64,000 nucleotides of DNA, taken from Lacrimispora algidixylanolytica (GTDB lineage: Bacteria > Bacillota > Clostridia > Lachnospirales > Lachnospiraceae). The stretch covers positions 160,906 through 224,905 of the forward strand of contig NZ_MCIA01000001.1 of the NCBI RefSeq assembly GCF_003609635.1, given 5' to 3'. The notes under the pieces are model-generated. The model searched no databases and was not told the DNA's origin. It saw only the letters and a program-made list of their open reading frames with translations. This document shows positions 8,135 through 16,246 of this stretch, in pieces. Made by a program: the position numbers and the translations under genes. Positions within the stretch are counted from its first letter, which is position 1; every line of letters starts with the position of its first letter.

Positions 8135-8809
8135 ATGAAAGGAAAAGAAATCAGCAAAATGATTTTAAAAGGGTTTAGATTTGGATTATTGCTACAATTT
8201 GCCGTGGGGCCGATGTGTTTGTTCGTCTTTCATACAGCCACAACTTATGGTTTTATAAGCGGTTTATCTCTTGTATTTGCCATTGCTCTTATTGACGCTT
8301 TCTACATCGGATTATCCTGCGTGGGAGTTGCTGCTATTATTAACCAGAAACAGGTGAAGGCAGGAGTTAAGCTGGCTGGTTGTCTTGTCCTTGTTTTCTT
8401 TGGCGTGAATACGATTATAGGTGTCTTTGGCATGACTCTCTTGCCAGACATTCAACTATTTTCTCAGGTATCAAGCGGTAACCTATTTATAAAAGGAATG
8501 CTCTTAACCGCATCAAACCCTCTAACTATCATCTTTTGGAGTGGTATGTTTTCTACGCAAATGATAGAAAACAATTGGAACAAAAGGCAGCTTACCTTTT
8601 TTGCCGCGGGTTGTGTTATTGCCACTATAATATTCTTAACGGGCGTGGCATTTCTGGGGAGTATGGTAAGGGGATTTTTGCCTCCTATCGTGATACAATT
8701 GTTAAATGTGGCAGTTGGTTTCATCTTAATCTTCTTCGGGTTAAGACTTTTTGCCAAAGAAAACAAAATTAATAATGATGAAAATGATGAAAAAGGGCAT
8801 ACCCCTTAG
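8135..8809 (+). CDS. LysE-family translocator
   Basis: A 224-residue integral membrane protein with about six hydrophobic helices and the early GLLLQFAVGPMCLFVF segment typical of LysE/RhtB exporters of amino acids or small metabolites. The C-terminus is charged and cytoplasmic (NKINNDENDEK). The start is uncertain: ATG at 8135 has only a poor ribosome binding site, and Met9 (8159) follows an AAAGGAAAAG stretch. It stands alone, with a long palindrome downstream shared with the convergent dioxygenase gene. The substrate cannot be read from the sequence. Confidence 0.88.
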   Translation: MKGKEISKMILKGFRFGLLLQFAVGPMCLFVFHTATTYGFISGLSLVFAIALIDAFYIGLSCVGVAAIINQKQVKAGVKLAGCLVLVFFGVNTIIGVFGMTLLPDIQLFSQVSSGNLFIKGMLLTASNPLTIIFWSGMFSTQMIENNWNKRQLTFFAAGCVIATIIFLTGVAFLGSMVRGFLPPIVIQLLNVAVGFILIFFGLRLFAKENKINNDENDEKGHTP

Positions 8810-8839
8810 GCCCAGCCATAAGATGACTCTACCATGAAA

Positions 8840-8886
8840 ATACCCCTATGTAGGACTTTTTATTTCATTGTCCTACATAGGGGTAT
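8840..8886. terminator. Long perfect palindrome between convergent genes
   Basis: Two 17-bp arms (ATACCCCTATGTAGGAC and its exact complement) surround a 13-base T-rich loop. The position between two convergent genes suggests a bidirectional terminator, but the flanking U-tracts are weak. It could also be a small repeat element. Confidence 0.55.
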
Positions 8887-8930
8887 CATATTATATTTTA
8901 TAATTCTCAACTTCGTTTCTTACAACCAAA

Positions 8931-9695
8931 TTAAAACTCAAAACCAAGATAGGTAAATGTTCCGTAAGCATAACTTCGGTGCAAAAGCTTTGGAGTTCTA
9001 TCCCGGCCACTTCCCATGGCTGTGTATAGAGGCATGATATGTTCCTCTCTTGGAACTGCATGCCTTGCATGAGGGGCAAGGGATTGATAACGAAAGAGTT
9101 CTTCACTGTCTAACCGTTCCACTCGGTCTATGATCCAGTCATCAAATTCCACAGCCCATGACTCCGGCTCTGTGGCATTTCCATTTAAAGCTCCCAAGTT
9201 ATGAACCGTAGATCCGCTACCTAGAATTAATATATCTTCTTCTGCCAGAGGTTTTAATGCTTCTCCGATCAGAAACTGTTCTTCCTTGGAACGAAATGGG
9301 TTAATGGATACCTGTACCACCGGAATATCTGCCTCTGGAAATAGAAGGGACAGAAGGGACCAAGTTCCATGATCAATTCCCCTGGAATGGTCCAAATTTG
9401 ATGATATTTCGTGTTCTTTTAAAAGGCTTTTTATCCGTTCTGCCAGCTCAGGCGATCCCTTTGCTGGATATTTTATGCGGTAAAGTTCAGCCGGAAAACC
9501 GTAAAAATCGTAAATCATATCGTATGTGCCTTCAACGGCTGAAATTGCCGTGACCTCCGTCTCCCAGTGAGCCGTAAAGAGTACAACCGCTTTGGGTTTC
9601 AGGCTTTTTCCAATTTCTTTTAATAATCTAATATATTCATTATCCTCTAAAACAAGGTCTGGGGCTCCATGGCATAAAAACATTGGATGTATCAT
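8931..9695 (-). CDS. DODA-type extradiol dioxygenase (LigB family)
   Basis: A 254-residue enzyme of the class III extradiol ring-cleaving dioxygenase superfamily (YgiD/DODA type). Features are the MFLCHGAPDL start with a metal-binding His, SNLDHSRGIDHGTWSLL with active-site histidines, ILGSGSTVHNLG, and the PREEHIMPLYTAMG block near the end. These enzymes use Fe(II) or Zn(II) and open catecholic rings; bacterial homologues in anaerobes have no settled substrate. AAAGGAG 9 bases before ATG 9695 supports this start over an upstream ATG. The gene stands alone and convergent to the LysE gene. Confidence 0.88.
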   Translation of the reverse strand: MIHPMFLCHGAPDLVLEDNEYIRLLKEIGKSLKPKAVVLFTAHWETEVTAISAVEGTYDMIYDFYGFPAELYRIKYPAKGSPELAERIKSLLKEHEISSNLDHSRGIDHGTWSLLSLLFPEADIPVVQVSINPFRSKEEQFLIGEALKPLAEEDILILGSGSTVHNLGALNGNATEPESWAVEFDDWIIDRVERLDSEELFRYQSLAPHARHAVPREEHIMPLYTAMGSGRDRTPKLLHRSYAYGTFTYLGFEF

Positions 9696-9782
9696 AAATA
9701 ATCTCCTTTCATCCGTTTCATACAGCACAAATGGTGTGCTATACTCTATTTATACCAGAATTTCTCCTGATTATCAATAATA

Positions 9783-10991
9783 TTATGATGTTATTGTGTT
9801 AATTATCTTTTTATTTCTTTTAAATACCACAATAAACAGTATAAACATGGAGATGAAGCAGAAGTAACCTGACAACGCCCAAATTCCTCTGATGGATACG
9901 TTAGCTGCCAGTAAACTGCTTACCAGAGAGGCTGACAATACGCCTAGCTGGAATAAAAAAGAGCTTAGAGAAAGCATGCTTGCTCTAACATGATTGGGGG
10001 TATACCGGTTGATCAAGGTATTCTCCGCTACATTGCCGATACCTGATAAAAGGTACAGCAAGGCATAGGCAAGAACAAAGCCCCGTCCATGAAATTGTAA
10101 GGATAATATTACGAGAAAAAGGCTAAGAGCCAATCTGCCGATTCCGTATACGTTCCAGTGATTAAGGTTAAATTTGGTAAGCAGTTTTTCACTGACCGCA
10201 TTCCCTGTAGCAGACATGAAAAAGCCTAAGAATGATAAAATTCCAAGGGTCCAGGTGGCATCTTTTAACGCAGAAACCTCTAGATAGATTGGCTGCCAGT
10301 AGGTTTCGATGGAAATCAATAAAAATCCAGTAAAAAACGTTCCCATAAGAACGTATTTTAAATTCCCACCTGTCTTCACTGCCTGGGCTCCCATGTTTAG
10401 GTGGGCCAACAGTGGCACTTTATTGTCTTTCTCCTTTTTTTCTCTCTTCTCTCGAATTCCCGCCGCACATAAAAGAAACGCAGCTACTGTAAATCCTCCC
10501 TGAATTAAGATCACCCCTTCGGTACCACCTGCGTAGGATACGAACCCACCCAGAATGCTACCAATTGCAAAACCAGCCGCCTCTAGCATGGACAAACGAG
10601 AGGATACCTTGGGAATGCAGTCCTCTCCCTTTAGGTCAACCGCCTGCTCCATAATAAGAGCATCCAAACTTCCAGTGGAAAAGGCACGGCTGATGCCGTT
10701 AAAGATGACACATGGAATCAACAGACCGATACCATCTGCTGCAATCAGCAAGGTGAGTGAAAAAAGCTTGGCGATCCCGGATATTAAAAAAGCAGTCTTT
10801 CTTCCCAATAAATCAGCACAAATTCCACTTGGAAGTTCAAAGATAAGGGCAGATAACGCATATAGACCAATTAACAGCGGCAACGTCTTAACATCTGCCC
10901 CCCTCTCCAGCAAAATCAGATTCAGCACCGGCATTAAAAGTCCCAGGGAAAAATAGTTTAAAAAGATGACGAGCTGCTGCACTTTATTCAT
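9783..10991 (-). CDS. MFS transporter
   Basis: A 402-residue major facilitator with about 12 hydrophobic segments and the loop 2-3 signature GICADLLGRKTAF. The GGAGG site lies within the end of the upstream ArsR-like gene, with which it overlaps by 8 bases, so the two are translationally coupled. The arrangement points to a drug or metabolite efflux pump under control of that regulator, whose own promoter carries a dyad operator. The substrate is unknown. Confidence 0.9.
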   Translation of the reverse strand: MNKVQQLVIFLNYFSLGLLMPVLNLILLERGADVKTLPLLIGLYALSALIFELPSGICADLLGRKTAFLISGIAKLFSLTLLIAADGIGLLIPCVIFNGISRAFSTGSLDALIMEQAVDLKGEDCIPKVSSRLSMLEAAGFAIGSILGGFVSYAGGTEGVILIQGGFTVAAFLLCAAGIREKREKKEKDNKVPLLAHLNMGAQAVKTGGNLKYVLMGTFFTGFLLISIETYWQPIYLEVSALKDATWTLGILSFLGFFMSATGNAVSEKLLTKFNLNHWNVYGIGRLALSLFLVILSLQFHGRGFVLAYALLYLLSGIGNVAENTLINRYTPNHVRASMLSLSSFLFQLGVLSASLVSSLLAANVSIRGIWALSGYFCFISMFILFIVVFKRNKKIINTITS

Positions 10992-11568
10992 TCAAATCCT
11001 CCCCTGCATTATATAAGATCAGCGCATATTCCCAAGGAGACTTCTCCGAAGAAGGGGTGCTATGGGTCTCTAGATATCCGGAGATTAACTTAAAAAGCTC
11101 TTTTGATTCTTCCCCCGTAAGGTGCATGACACCTGTTAAGATATCTCCTAACTGCCATTCCATTCCTTGGTTTATCTGCTCCTTCTCCTTTAATCCTTCC
11201 AATACTTTCTTCTTCTGAACCATAAATCCATCATAGGTCCTAGCAACCTTTTCCTGTAAATATACTTCTCTCTGAGACGTCATGGAATCATCTTTTTCAA
11301 GTCCGATCTGAACCACAACATAGGTGGGTTTATAAAACCTGGCTGTAATTCCATTGATCTGCTTGGTGTGGTGAAGCTCCAAAACACCAAGAGATAAAAG
11401 CTTGCCAATATGGTGTTGGACACTGGAAGCAGAGATATTCATCTTATCTGCCAGCATCTTTGGTGTCATAGGTTCCTTTGATTTTTCCAGGATTCCTAAA
11501 AGCTGCTGCCTCATGGGATTTATATATATTTCCAATTCTTTTTTTGTTGATAATATGATTTTTTCCAT
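10984..11568 (-). CDS. ArsR-like winged-helix transcriptional regulator
   Basis: A 194-residue regulator with an N-terminal ArsR/HTH_20-type winged helix (KMLADKMNISASSVQHHIGKLLSLGVLEL) and a longer C-terminal part with predicted helices. No ArsR metal-box cysteines are seen, so it probably senses an organic ligand or partner. It is the first gene of a two-gene unit with the MFS transporter. The promoter directly upstream (11610-11639) contains an inverted repeat between -35 and -10, which indicates autorepression. Confidence 0.88.
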   Translation of the reverse strand: MEKIILSTKKELEIYINPMRQQLLGILEKSKEPMTPKMLADKMNISASSVQHHIGKLLSLGVLELHHTKQINGITARFYKPTYVVVQIGLEKDDSMTSQREVYLQEKVARTYDGFMVQKKKVLEGLKEKEQINQGMEWQLGDILTGVMHLTGEESKELFKLISGYLETHSTPSSEKSPWEYALILYNAGEDLNE

Positions 11569-11609
11569 TGGTTTTCCTTTCCTTTTATCCGCTTGTTATC
11601 GTTACACGA

Positions 11610-11639
11610 ATTATAACATTACACATATTGTAATGTCAA
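11610..11639 (-). promoter_or_regulatory. Promoter with operator for the ArsR-MFS operon
   Basis: On the minus strand TTGACA (11634-11639), an 18-bp spacer and TATAAT (11610-11615). The spacer and -35 contain the inverted repeat ACATTAC-N7-GTAATGT (11616-11636). A repressor bound there would block RNA polymerase. Confidence 0.75.
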
Positions 11640-11660
11640 TACAAAAAGAAACCAATGGGA

Positions 11661-11860
11661 TTATCTGCCCATTGGCTTCGTTACCATTTTGCTCTCATCG
11701 TAGACAAAGATGGCATTTCTACATTTTTTTGCTTCATATAAGGCATGGTCTGAATGAATAAATAGACGAGCCCCGTCGCACTCCTTCCAGACAGACCTTC
11801 TCCACTTCGGCAAGATAGACCGTATTTACATCTTCATTTTCGATTTCATTATTCCTTGTT
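11661..11860 (-). pseudogene. Remnant resembling the C-terminus of a GGDEF protein
   Basis: The minus strand reads EDVNTVYLAEVEKVCLEGVRRG in one frame and then, after a frameshift near 11780, HSDHALYEAKKCRNAIFVYDE in another, ending at a stop at 11661-11663. The second part resembles the ADKALYEAKKxGRN end of GGDEF domains. It has no start codon or ribosome binding site and lies directly after the GNAT gene. I read it as a decayed gene fragment; the family assignment is tentative. Confidence 0.35.
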
Positions 11861-12412
11861 TTATTTTAAGGAAGATAGTCTACCCATGATGATAGTATCA
11901 TAATACTTCCCATCGGAAAGAAGCTTATCATTTCTTAATACCCCTTCCACCTTAAACCCTTGATCCATATACAATATAATCCCTCTACGATTGGATTCTA
12001 AAACACACAATTCCACTTTTTTAATCCCATTGGTATCGGCCCAGGAGATGGAGCGGGAGAGAAGGTTTTTACCAATCTGATGCCCCCAGTATTTTTTCTG
12101 TACACATACACCAAATATAACTTTGTGGGCCAGACGCTTTAAGGTGCTTCCTTCACACCTAGAAAATCCTATGGGGCTATCATTTACCAAAGCAATGAGG
12201 AACAAATTGTTTTCCCCTTCAGAATCTCCTTTGATGAGCTGCTTAAAATCGTCTTCGCTTAAGAGACCTTCCCCTGCCTCACGATCCATATTTTCCGTTT
12301 CTCCGTCCATTAAAACCCTAAGTTTTGCTAAGGCCGCTGCATCCGATTCTTCGGCGGATCGAATGGTATATTTTAACCCTTTTATACAATATTCCTGCTT
12401 TTCAATTTTCAT
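11861..12412 (-). CDS. GNAT family N-acetyltransferase
   Basis: A 183-residue acetyl-CoA-dependent acetyltransferase with the GNAT core: a mid-protein beta-strand pair (NLFLIALVNDSPIGFSRCEG), motif A FGVCVQKKYWGHQIGKNLLSRSI with the acetyl-CoA loop, and motif B in the ESNRRGIILYMDQGFKVEG region. The acceptor is unknown; the arrangement resembles RimL/ribosomal-type and amino-sugar acetylating members. AGAGGGAGAG precedes the ATG. It follows the diguanylate cyclase gene on the same strand, with a 47-base gap. Confidence 0.87.
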   Translation of the reverse strand: MKIEKQEYCIKGLKYTIRSAEESDAAALAKLRVLMDGETENMDREAGEGLLSEDDFKQLIKGDSEGENNLFLIALVNDSPIGFSRCEGSTLKRLAHKVIFGVCVQKKYWGHQIGKNLLSRSISWADTNGIKKVELCVLESNRRGIILYMDQGFKVEGVLRNDKLLSDGKYYDTIIMGRLSSLK

Positions 12413-12459
12413 ACTCTCCCTCTTTCCGGCCGGTAAGATTTCCGGTCTGTTTTAAGTAT

Positions 12460-14019
12460 TTAATTCAGGACGCTTGCAAGGTTACGTCCTCTTTCTTTTG
12501 ACTGGTAAAGAGCTTCATCTGAACGCTTTAGAGCATCTGTGTATGCTTCGTCTGTTTCCTTAAAAAAGGATATGCCTACCGAGACTGTAATGGATAATTC
12601 ATCTTCCATTTCCTCTATCCTTAATTCAGACACCTTAAGAATAAACTTCCGGCAAAAATCAAGAGCCGCTTCTTGCCTCAATCCTTGGAGCAAAAAGACG
12701 AATTCGTCCCCGCCCCATCTTATTACTATATCTGAGCTTCTTAAAAACAGCTTCATTTCCTTTACAAACTCTAAAAGCACCTTATCTCCAGCAGAATGTC
12801 CATACTTGTCATTAATTACTTTAAAATGATCCAGATCGCACATCATGACTCCTGGTCCTTCTCCCAAACGTTTGAATTTGTGAAAGGCATCTGTCAGCTC
12901 TCTTGCTCCGCTTCTTCTGGTATCCGCACCGGTAAGTGAATCCAAGTTCATCTCCGACTCCATCTGTTTTCTGGAACTTCGGTGATATAGATTTTCAATC
13001 AGGGAAATGGCGCTTAAACTAATTGCAAGTATAAATGCAAATAGAACTACCAGCAAAAAGCTAAGTCTAGAAACCATCTGGCTGCTATCTTGATTGATCT
13101 GCTCTAGATAGGGATTTAAGTCATCAAGGTAAATCCCCATACTGATCACCCAGTTATACTCCTTATAAAGCTTGGAGTAGATCATTGTTTTGGAGTCTTC
13201 GTTATGATCCCCTCTATTTACGGTGTAACCATAAAAGACCTCTCCCTCTTTATTGATGGCATCTAACTCTGTCTTGTACGGAAAATCTCCCAAGGCATCA
13301 GGAGCATCCGTGGATAAATAAGTCCCCTCTTTTTCTAGCATATCAGGATAGATCCTGCAGACAGCAAAATTTTTTCCTCCCTTATAATTCATAATCTCAT
13401 TGACCTGAATAAAAGAGTTTCCGGCAAACTGAACATTTCTGATGGTGCTTGAGATATCGGCCTTTACAAGAGATTCTGTATACTCTTTCGTAACGCCTAT
13501 CATATAACGGTATTTTCCATGTATTGCCACTCGATAAGAAGTAAATGTTCCCGCATTATTATAAACCGTGTCCACCCAAGTGGAGCCGGAGAGATGATAA
13601 GGATCGTAAACTGCACGGTTTGCTTTATCATCCCATAAAACAACCATGACATTTTTAAAATCCGGATTATCCGTAAAAAAATCGATGAAAAACTCCTGGA
13701 ATTCTTCATCTCTAAGATCCATTTTCATGTCAATGATACCAACGGTTCTGGCAACAAACTTTTCAATATTAGCGGACTTTAAGGTCCTCTTAATATCGAT
13801 TTCCGAAACCAGATTATCTACCGTATCTTTTAAAAAGTCCTTCTTTATACTACAAATGACTTTCTTCGAGCTTCCTATATAGATGTCACCGACCTTATCA
13901 ATGGAAAACAAATAAAAACATACCATAACCGCACAGATGATACTGCTGATTATGGCTAAAAAAAATTTATATTTACTCCGGATAGCAATATCCCCCTTCC
14001 CATCGATTGATCCGATCAT
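12460..14019 (-). CDS. Membrane sensor diguanylate cyclase (dCache-like + GGDEF)
   Basis: A 519-residue c-di-GMP synthase. An N-terminal membrane helix is followed by a roughly 280-residue extracytoplasmic sensor region with dCache-like features (WVDTVYNNAGTFTSYRVAIHGKYRYMIGVTKEY), a second membrane helix, and a C-terminal GGDEF domain with intact WGGDEFVFLLQG and MCDLDHFKVINDKYGHSAGD. The start is taken as 14019; an apparent TATAAT near 14060 would place transcription downstream of the longer in-frame start. No upstream inhibitory RxxD site is obvious. The external ligand is unknown. Confidence 0.9.
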   Translation of the reverse strand: MIGSIDGKGDIAIRSKYKFFLAIISSIICAVMVCFYLFSIDKVGDIYIGSSKKVICSIKKDFLKDTVDNLVSEIDIKRTLKSANIEKFVARTVGIIDMKMDLRDEEFQEFFIDFFTDNPDFKNVMVVLWDDKANRAVYDPYHLSGSTWVDTVYNNAGTFTSYRVAIHGKYRYMIGVTKEYTESLVKADISSTIRNVQFAGNSFIQVNEIMNYKGGKNFAVCRIYPDMLEKEGTYLSTDAPDALGDFPYKTELDAINKEGEVFYGYTVNRGDHNEDSKTMIYSKLYKEYNWVISMGIYLDDLNPYLEQINQDSSQMVSRLSFLLVVLFAFILAISLSAISLIENLYHRSSRKQMESEMNLDSLTGADTRRSGARELTDAFHKFKRLGEGPGVMMCDLDHFKVINDKYGHSAGDKVLLEFVKEMKLFLRSSDIVIRWGGDEFVFLLQGLRQEAALDFCRKFILKVSELRIEEMEDELSITVSVGISFFKETDEAYTDALKRSDEALYQSKERGRNLASVLN

Positions 14020-14151
14020 CGAAAATAATATAATCCATGCGGGATTTAATAGGGATATTATAACACATTGACCCAAAATTGTCTTATTTTAAATCGCTAA
14101 AATATTCCTATTCCTTCTACCTTTTTTTTGGATATTTCTATTCCAAAGAAC

Positions 14152-14176
14152 AAAAAAAGAGAGCCTACGCCCTCTT
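14152..14176 (-). terminator. Terminator of the PTS operon
   Basis: On the minus strand AAGAGGGC-GTAG-GCTCTCTT, a stem with one G-U pair, is followed by seven T. It lies just after the 68-residue ORF. Confidence 0.75.
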
Positions 14177-14189
14177 CTTTTCGATTGCT

Positions 14190-14396
14190 CTATTGTGGAA
14201 GAACCTGGAAATATATGGCCGCCAGATCTTTATTTCCCTTCCATTTTTTCTTTAAGACTTCTGCTTTCTTTGCGTCCTCGCCTTGAGGATTTTCAAAGAT
14301 TAGCTTCATGCCTGTCTTCTTTACAAATATTAGACCTTCCTCTTCTGCTGCCTTTTGAAATATGTCCGCTCTAAGTGGTGTATTAATTACAATCAT
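14190..14396 (-). CDS. Small conserved-type protein of unknown function
   Basis: A 68-residue soluble protein beginning MIVINTPLRADIFQKAAEEEG, rich in Lys/Glu, with predicted alternating strand and helix. I do not recognise a family. It starts 11 bases after the AEC transporter stop codon with an AAGGAG-type site and is followed by a terminator, so it is probably the last gene of the PTS/AEC transcription unit. Its position suggests an accessory role there, but nothing in the sequence shows which. Confidence 0.7.
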   Translation of the reverse strand: MIVINTPLRADIFQKAAEEEGLIFVKKTGMKLIFENPQGEDAKKAEVLKKKWKGNKDLAAIYFQVLPQ

Positions 14397-14407
14397 GGTT
14401 TCTCCTT

Positions 14408-15337
14408 TTACGAAAAGATTCTGCCTACTGCCAGCATAATGATTGGTATGGTGAGTAAGGATAAGGACGTGGTGATGGCAAGTAGCTTCGATGCATACTG
14501 GCTGTTCTTCTGATACTGCATGGCAAACATGGTTCCCATAGCCCCACTTGGGCAGGCTGCTGCAATGAGGACCGTAACCGCAATAACCCTGTCTACCTGA
14601 ACCACCATTAATAACCCTAGGGTCACAAGTGGTACTATAATCAGCCTTGCGGCACTTAGCAAATAGGTTCTGGGAGTTCTTAAAGAGGAAAGCAAATCAC
14701 TCTCTGCTAAATTTATCCCGGAAATCAGCATTGCCATGGGGGTATTCATGCTCCCGATCATTGTCACAGGATCCGCAATTAGTTTGGGAAGTTTTATTCC
14801 TGTTATGTATAGGATCAATCCTGCAAAGATCGCCAGGTTCGAGGGCTGGATAAAGTTTTTAGCCGTATCTTTCAAGCTTTCCGTCTTCCCTTTCATCAGT
14901 ATGATGCCATGGGACCATACAAATAGGTTGAACACCGTTAGGTAAGAGGTCATATAAAAAACTCCCTCCCCTCCTAAAAGTCCATCCACAAGGGGAATAC
15001 CAATAAAGCCACAATTGGAATAAACAATTGACATTCGTTCTACTGCCACATCAGGGCTACTGTGTTTTGGAACCAACAGATTGGAGATTATGATAGCTAC
15101 TAAAAAACTTGCAAAAGACAATCCAGCAGTCACAGCCAGCCCCACCAGTCGGTTTTTATCAAATTCCATTTGATAAGACATGAGGATGACACAAGGCGAG
15201 ATCACATACAAGAGAATGGAGGTCATACGACTCCCGGTTGTGCTATCAGCTGCCTTTGCCTTAAAAGCAGCCACCCCTATAAGCAAGATAAAGAACATCT
15301 CCAAAATTTTCTTCACGGTAATCAAAGCTAAATCCAT
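14408..15337 (-). CDS. AEC-family transporter (auxin efflux carrier-like)
   Basis: A 309-residue membrane protein with about ten helices and the AEC-family features: VYSNCGFIGIPLVDGLLG in the first half and the AACPSGAMGTMFAMQY crossover motif in the second. Bacterial members such as MleP-type carriers move malonate, malate or other organic acids. It lies 45 bases after the PTS IIB gene on the same strand and probably belongs to that transcription unit, where it may export or exchange a fermentation acid. The ribosome binding site is weak. Confidence 0.88.
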   Translation of the reverse strand: MDLALITVKKILEMFFILLIGVAAFKAKAADSTTGSRMTSILLYVISPCVILMSYQMEFDKNRLVGLAVTAGLSFASFLVAIIISNLLVPKHSSPDVAVERMSIVYSNCGFIGIPLVDGLLGGEGVFYMTSYLTVFNLFVWSHGIILMKGKTESLKDTAKNFIQPSNLAIFAGLILYITGIKLPKLIADPVTMIGSMNTPMAMLISGINLAESDLLSSLRTPRTYLLSAARLIIVPLVTLGLLMVVQVDRVIAVTVLIAAACPSGAMGTMFAMQYQKNSQYASKLLAITTSLSLLTIPIIMLAVGRIFS

Positions 15338-15382
15338 ATCTCTTTATTCCACTCTTTCTGCCACTCAAAATTAGTCTTCTAA

Positions 15383-15685
15383 TTAATCTCCTAAGGCCTT
15401 TTTAACCTGGGCTATGACCTTTGCACCGTTCATGGTGCCATAAGCTTGCATATCAATGCATTCAACGATCTTGCCAGGACAGTCTTTCTCCACCTTTGAT
15501 TTGCTAAAACGAACCTGAGGTCCTAATAGTATAATATCTGCGTCTGGACCCTTTTCTCTGGTGCTCGCCAGGGCATATGCATTGATCACGCATTCATAAT
15601 TATCTTTTGATGCTGCTTCTTTCATCTTATTAACCAGCAGGCTGGTAGACATTCCTGCTGCGCAAAATAATACAATATTCCTCAT
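15383..15685 (-). CDS. PTS cellobiose/lactose-type EIIB
   Basis: A 100-residue cytoplasmic phosphocarrier of the Lac/Chb PTS family. The phosphorylated cysteine is Cys8 in VLFCAAGMSTSLLV. It passes phosphate from the IIA protein to the sugar moved by IIC. Length is normal for the family. It is the third PTS gene in the operon IIC - small membrane protein - IIA - IIB, with a clear AGGAAG site. Confidence 0.93.
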   Translation of the reverse strand: MRNIVLFCAAGMSTSLLVNKMKEAASKDNYECVINAYALASTREKGPDADIILLGPQVRFSKSKVEKDCPGKIVECIDMQAYGTMNGAKVIAQVKKALGD

Positions 15686-15699
15686 AAAAAACTTCCTTT

Positions 15700-16011
15700 C
15701 TATGATACCATATTTTTTCTTAATATATCAATCATTTCCTTACAGAGGTCCATAACTGTCATGGCATTCATCAGATGATCCTGGGCGTGAACCATTAAAA
15801 GGCCAACTTCAACCTTGTTTCCATTTAGTTCATTTTGGATCATTTCAGTTTGGATTTCATGTGCTTCCAGAATCGTTCTGTCTGCATCCTCCATCTGCTC
15901 CTCAGCGAGATCAAACTCCCCGTTTTTTGCAGCACGCAACGCTTCAATCGCAGTACTTCTGGCATTCCCGGCACTGACTACAAGCTTCATAACAATCATT
16001 TCCATATCCAT
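15700..16011 (-). CDS. PTS cellobiose/lactose-type EIIA
   Basis: A 103-residue helical trimer-forming phosphocarrier. The VHAQDHLM motif carries the active histidine (His75, with His79 nearby). The start is taken at 16011, where AGAGAGG stands 11 bases before ATG; a longer in-frame reading to 16098 overlaps the upstream gene and lacks a site. It accepts phosphate from HPr and passes it to the IIB product. It lies between the small membrane protein and IIB. Confidence 0.92.
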   Translation of the reverse strand: MDMEMIVMKLVVSAGNARSTAIEALRAAKNGEFDLAEEQMEDADRTILEAHEIQTEMIQNELNGNKVEVGLLMVHAQDHLMNAMTVMDLCKEMIDILRKNMVS

Positions 16012-16031
16012 TTCTAACAAGCCTCTCTCTC

Positions 16032-16217
16032 TTAACCTGCGATTATGAGTTTCACTAAAGTAATCAGGGTAATTCCAACAATCATGGTCCACACCCACTT
16101 TTCCGATCTCCGAAATTCTGAATTTCTTCTTAAGACTCGGTACAACCCAAAGGGCGGGGCAAAGATAAGCCAGAAATACGTTATCATTCTTTCTCTGGTA
16201 AAAACCTCTTCCATCAT
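16032..16217 (-). CDS. Small membrane protein in the PTS operon
   Basis: A 60-62-residue protein with two hydrophobic segments (TYFWLIFAPPFGLYRV and VWTMIVGITLITLVKLIIAG) separated by a basic loop (RRNSEFRRSEKW), probably a helical hairpin. GAGGTG lies just before two adjacent ATGs (16217 and 16214). It sits between the genes for PTS IIC and IIA. I recognise no named family. It could be a partner of the IIC channel or a small sensor. Confidence 0.65.
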   Translation of the reverse strand: MMEEVFTRERMITYFWLIFAPPFGLYRVLRRNSEFRRSEKWVWTMIVGITLITLVKLIIAG

Positions 16218-16246
16218 AATCACCTCATGCTGTTATTGTATTCTTT

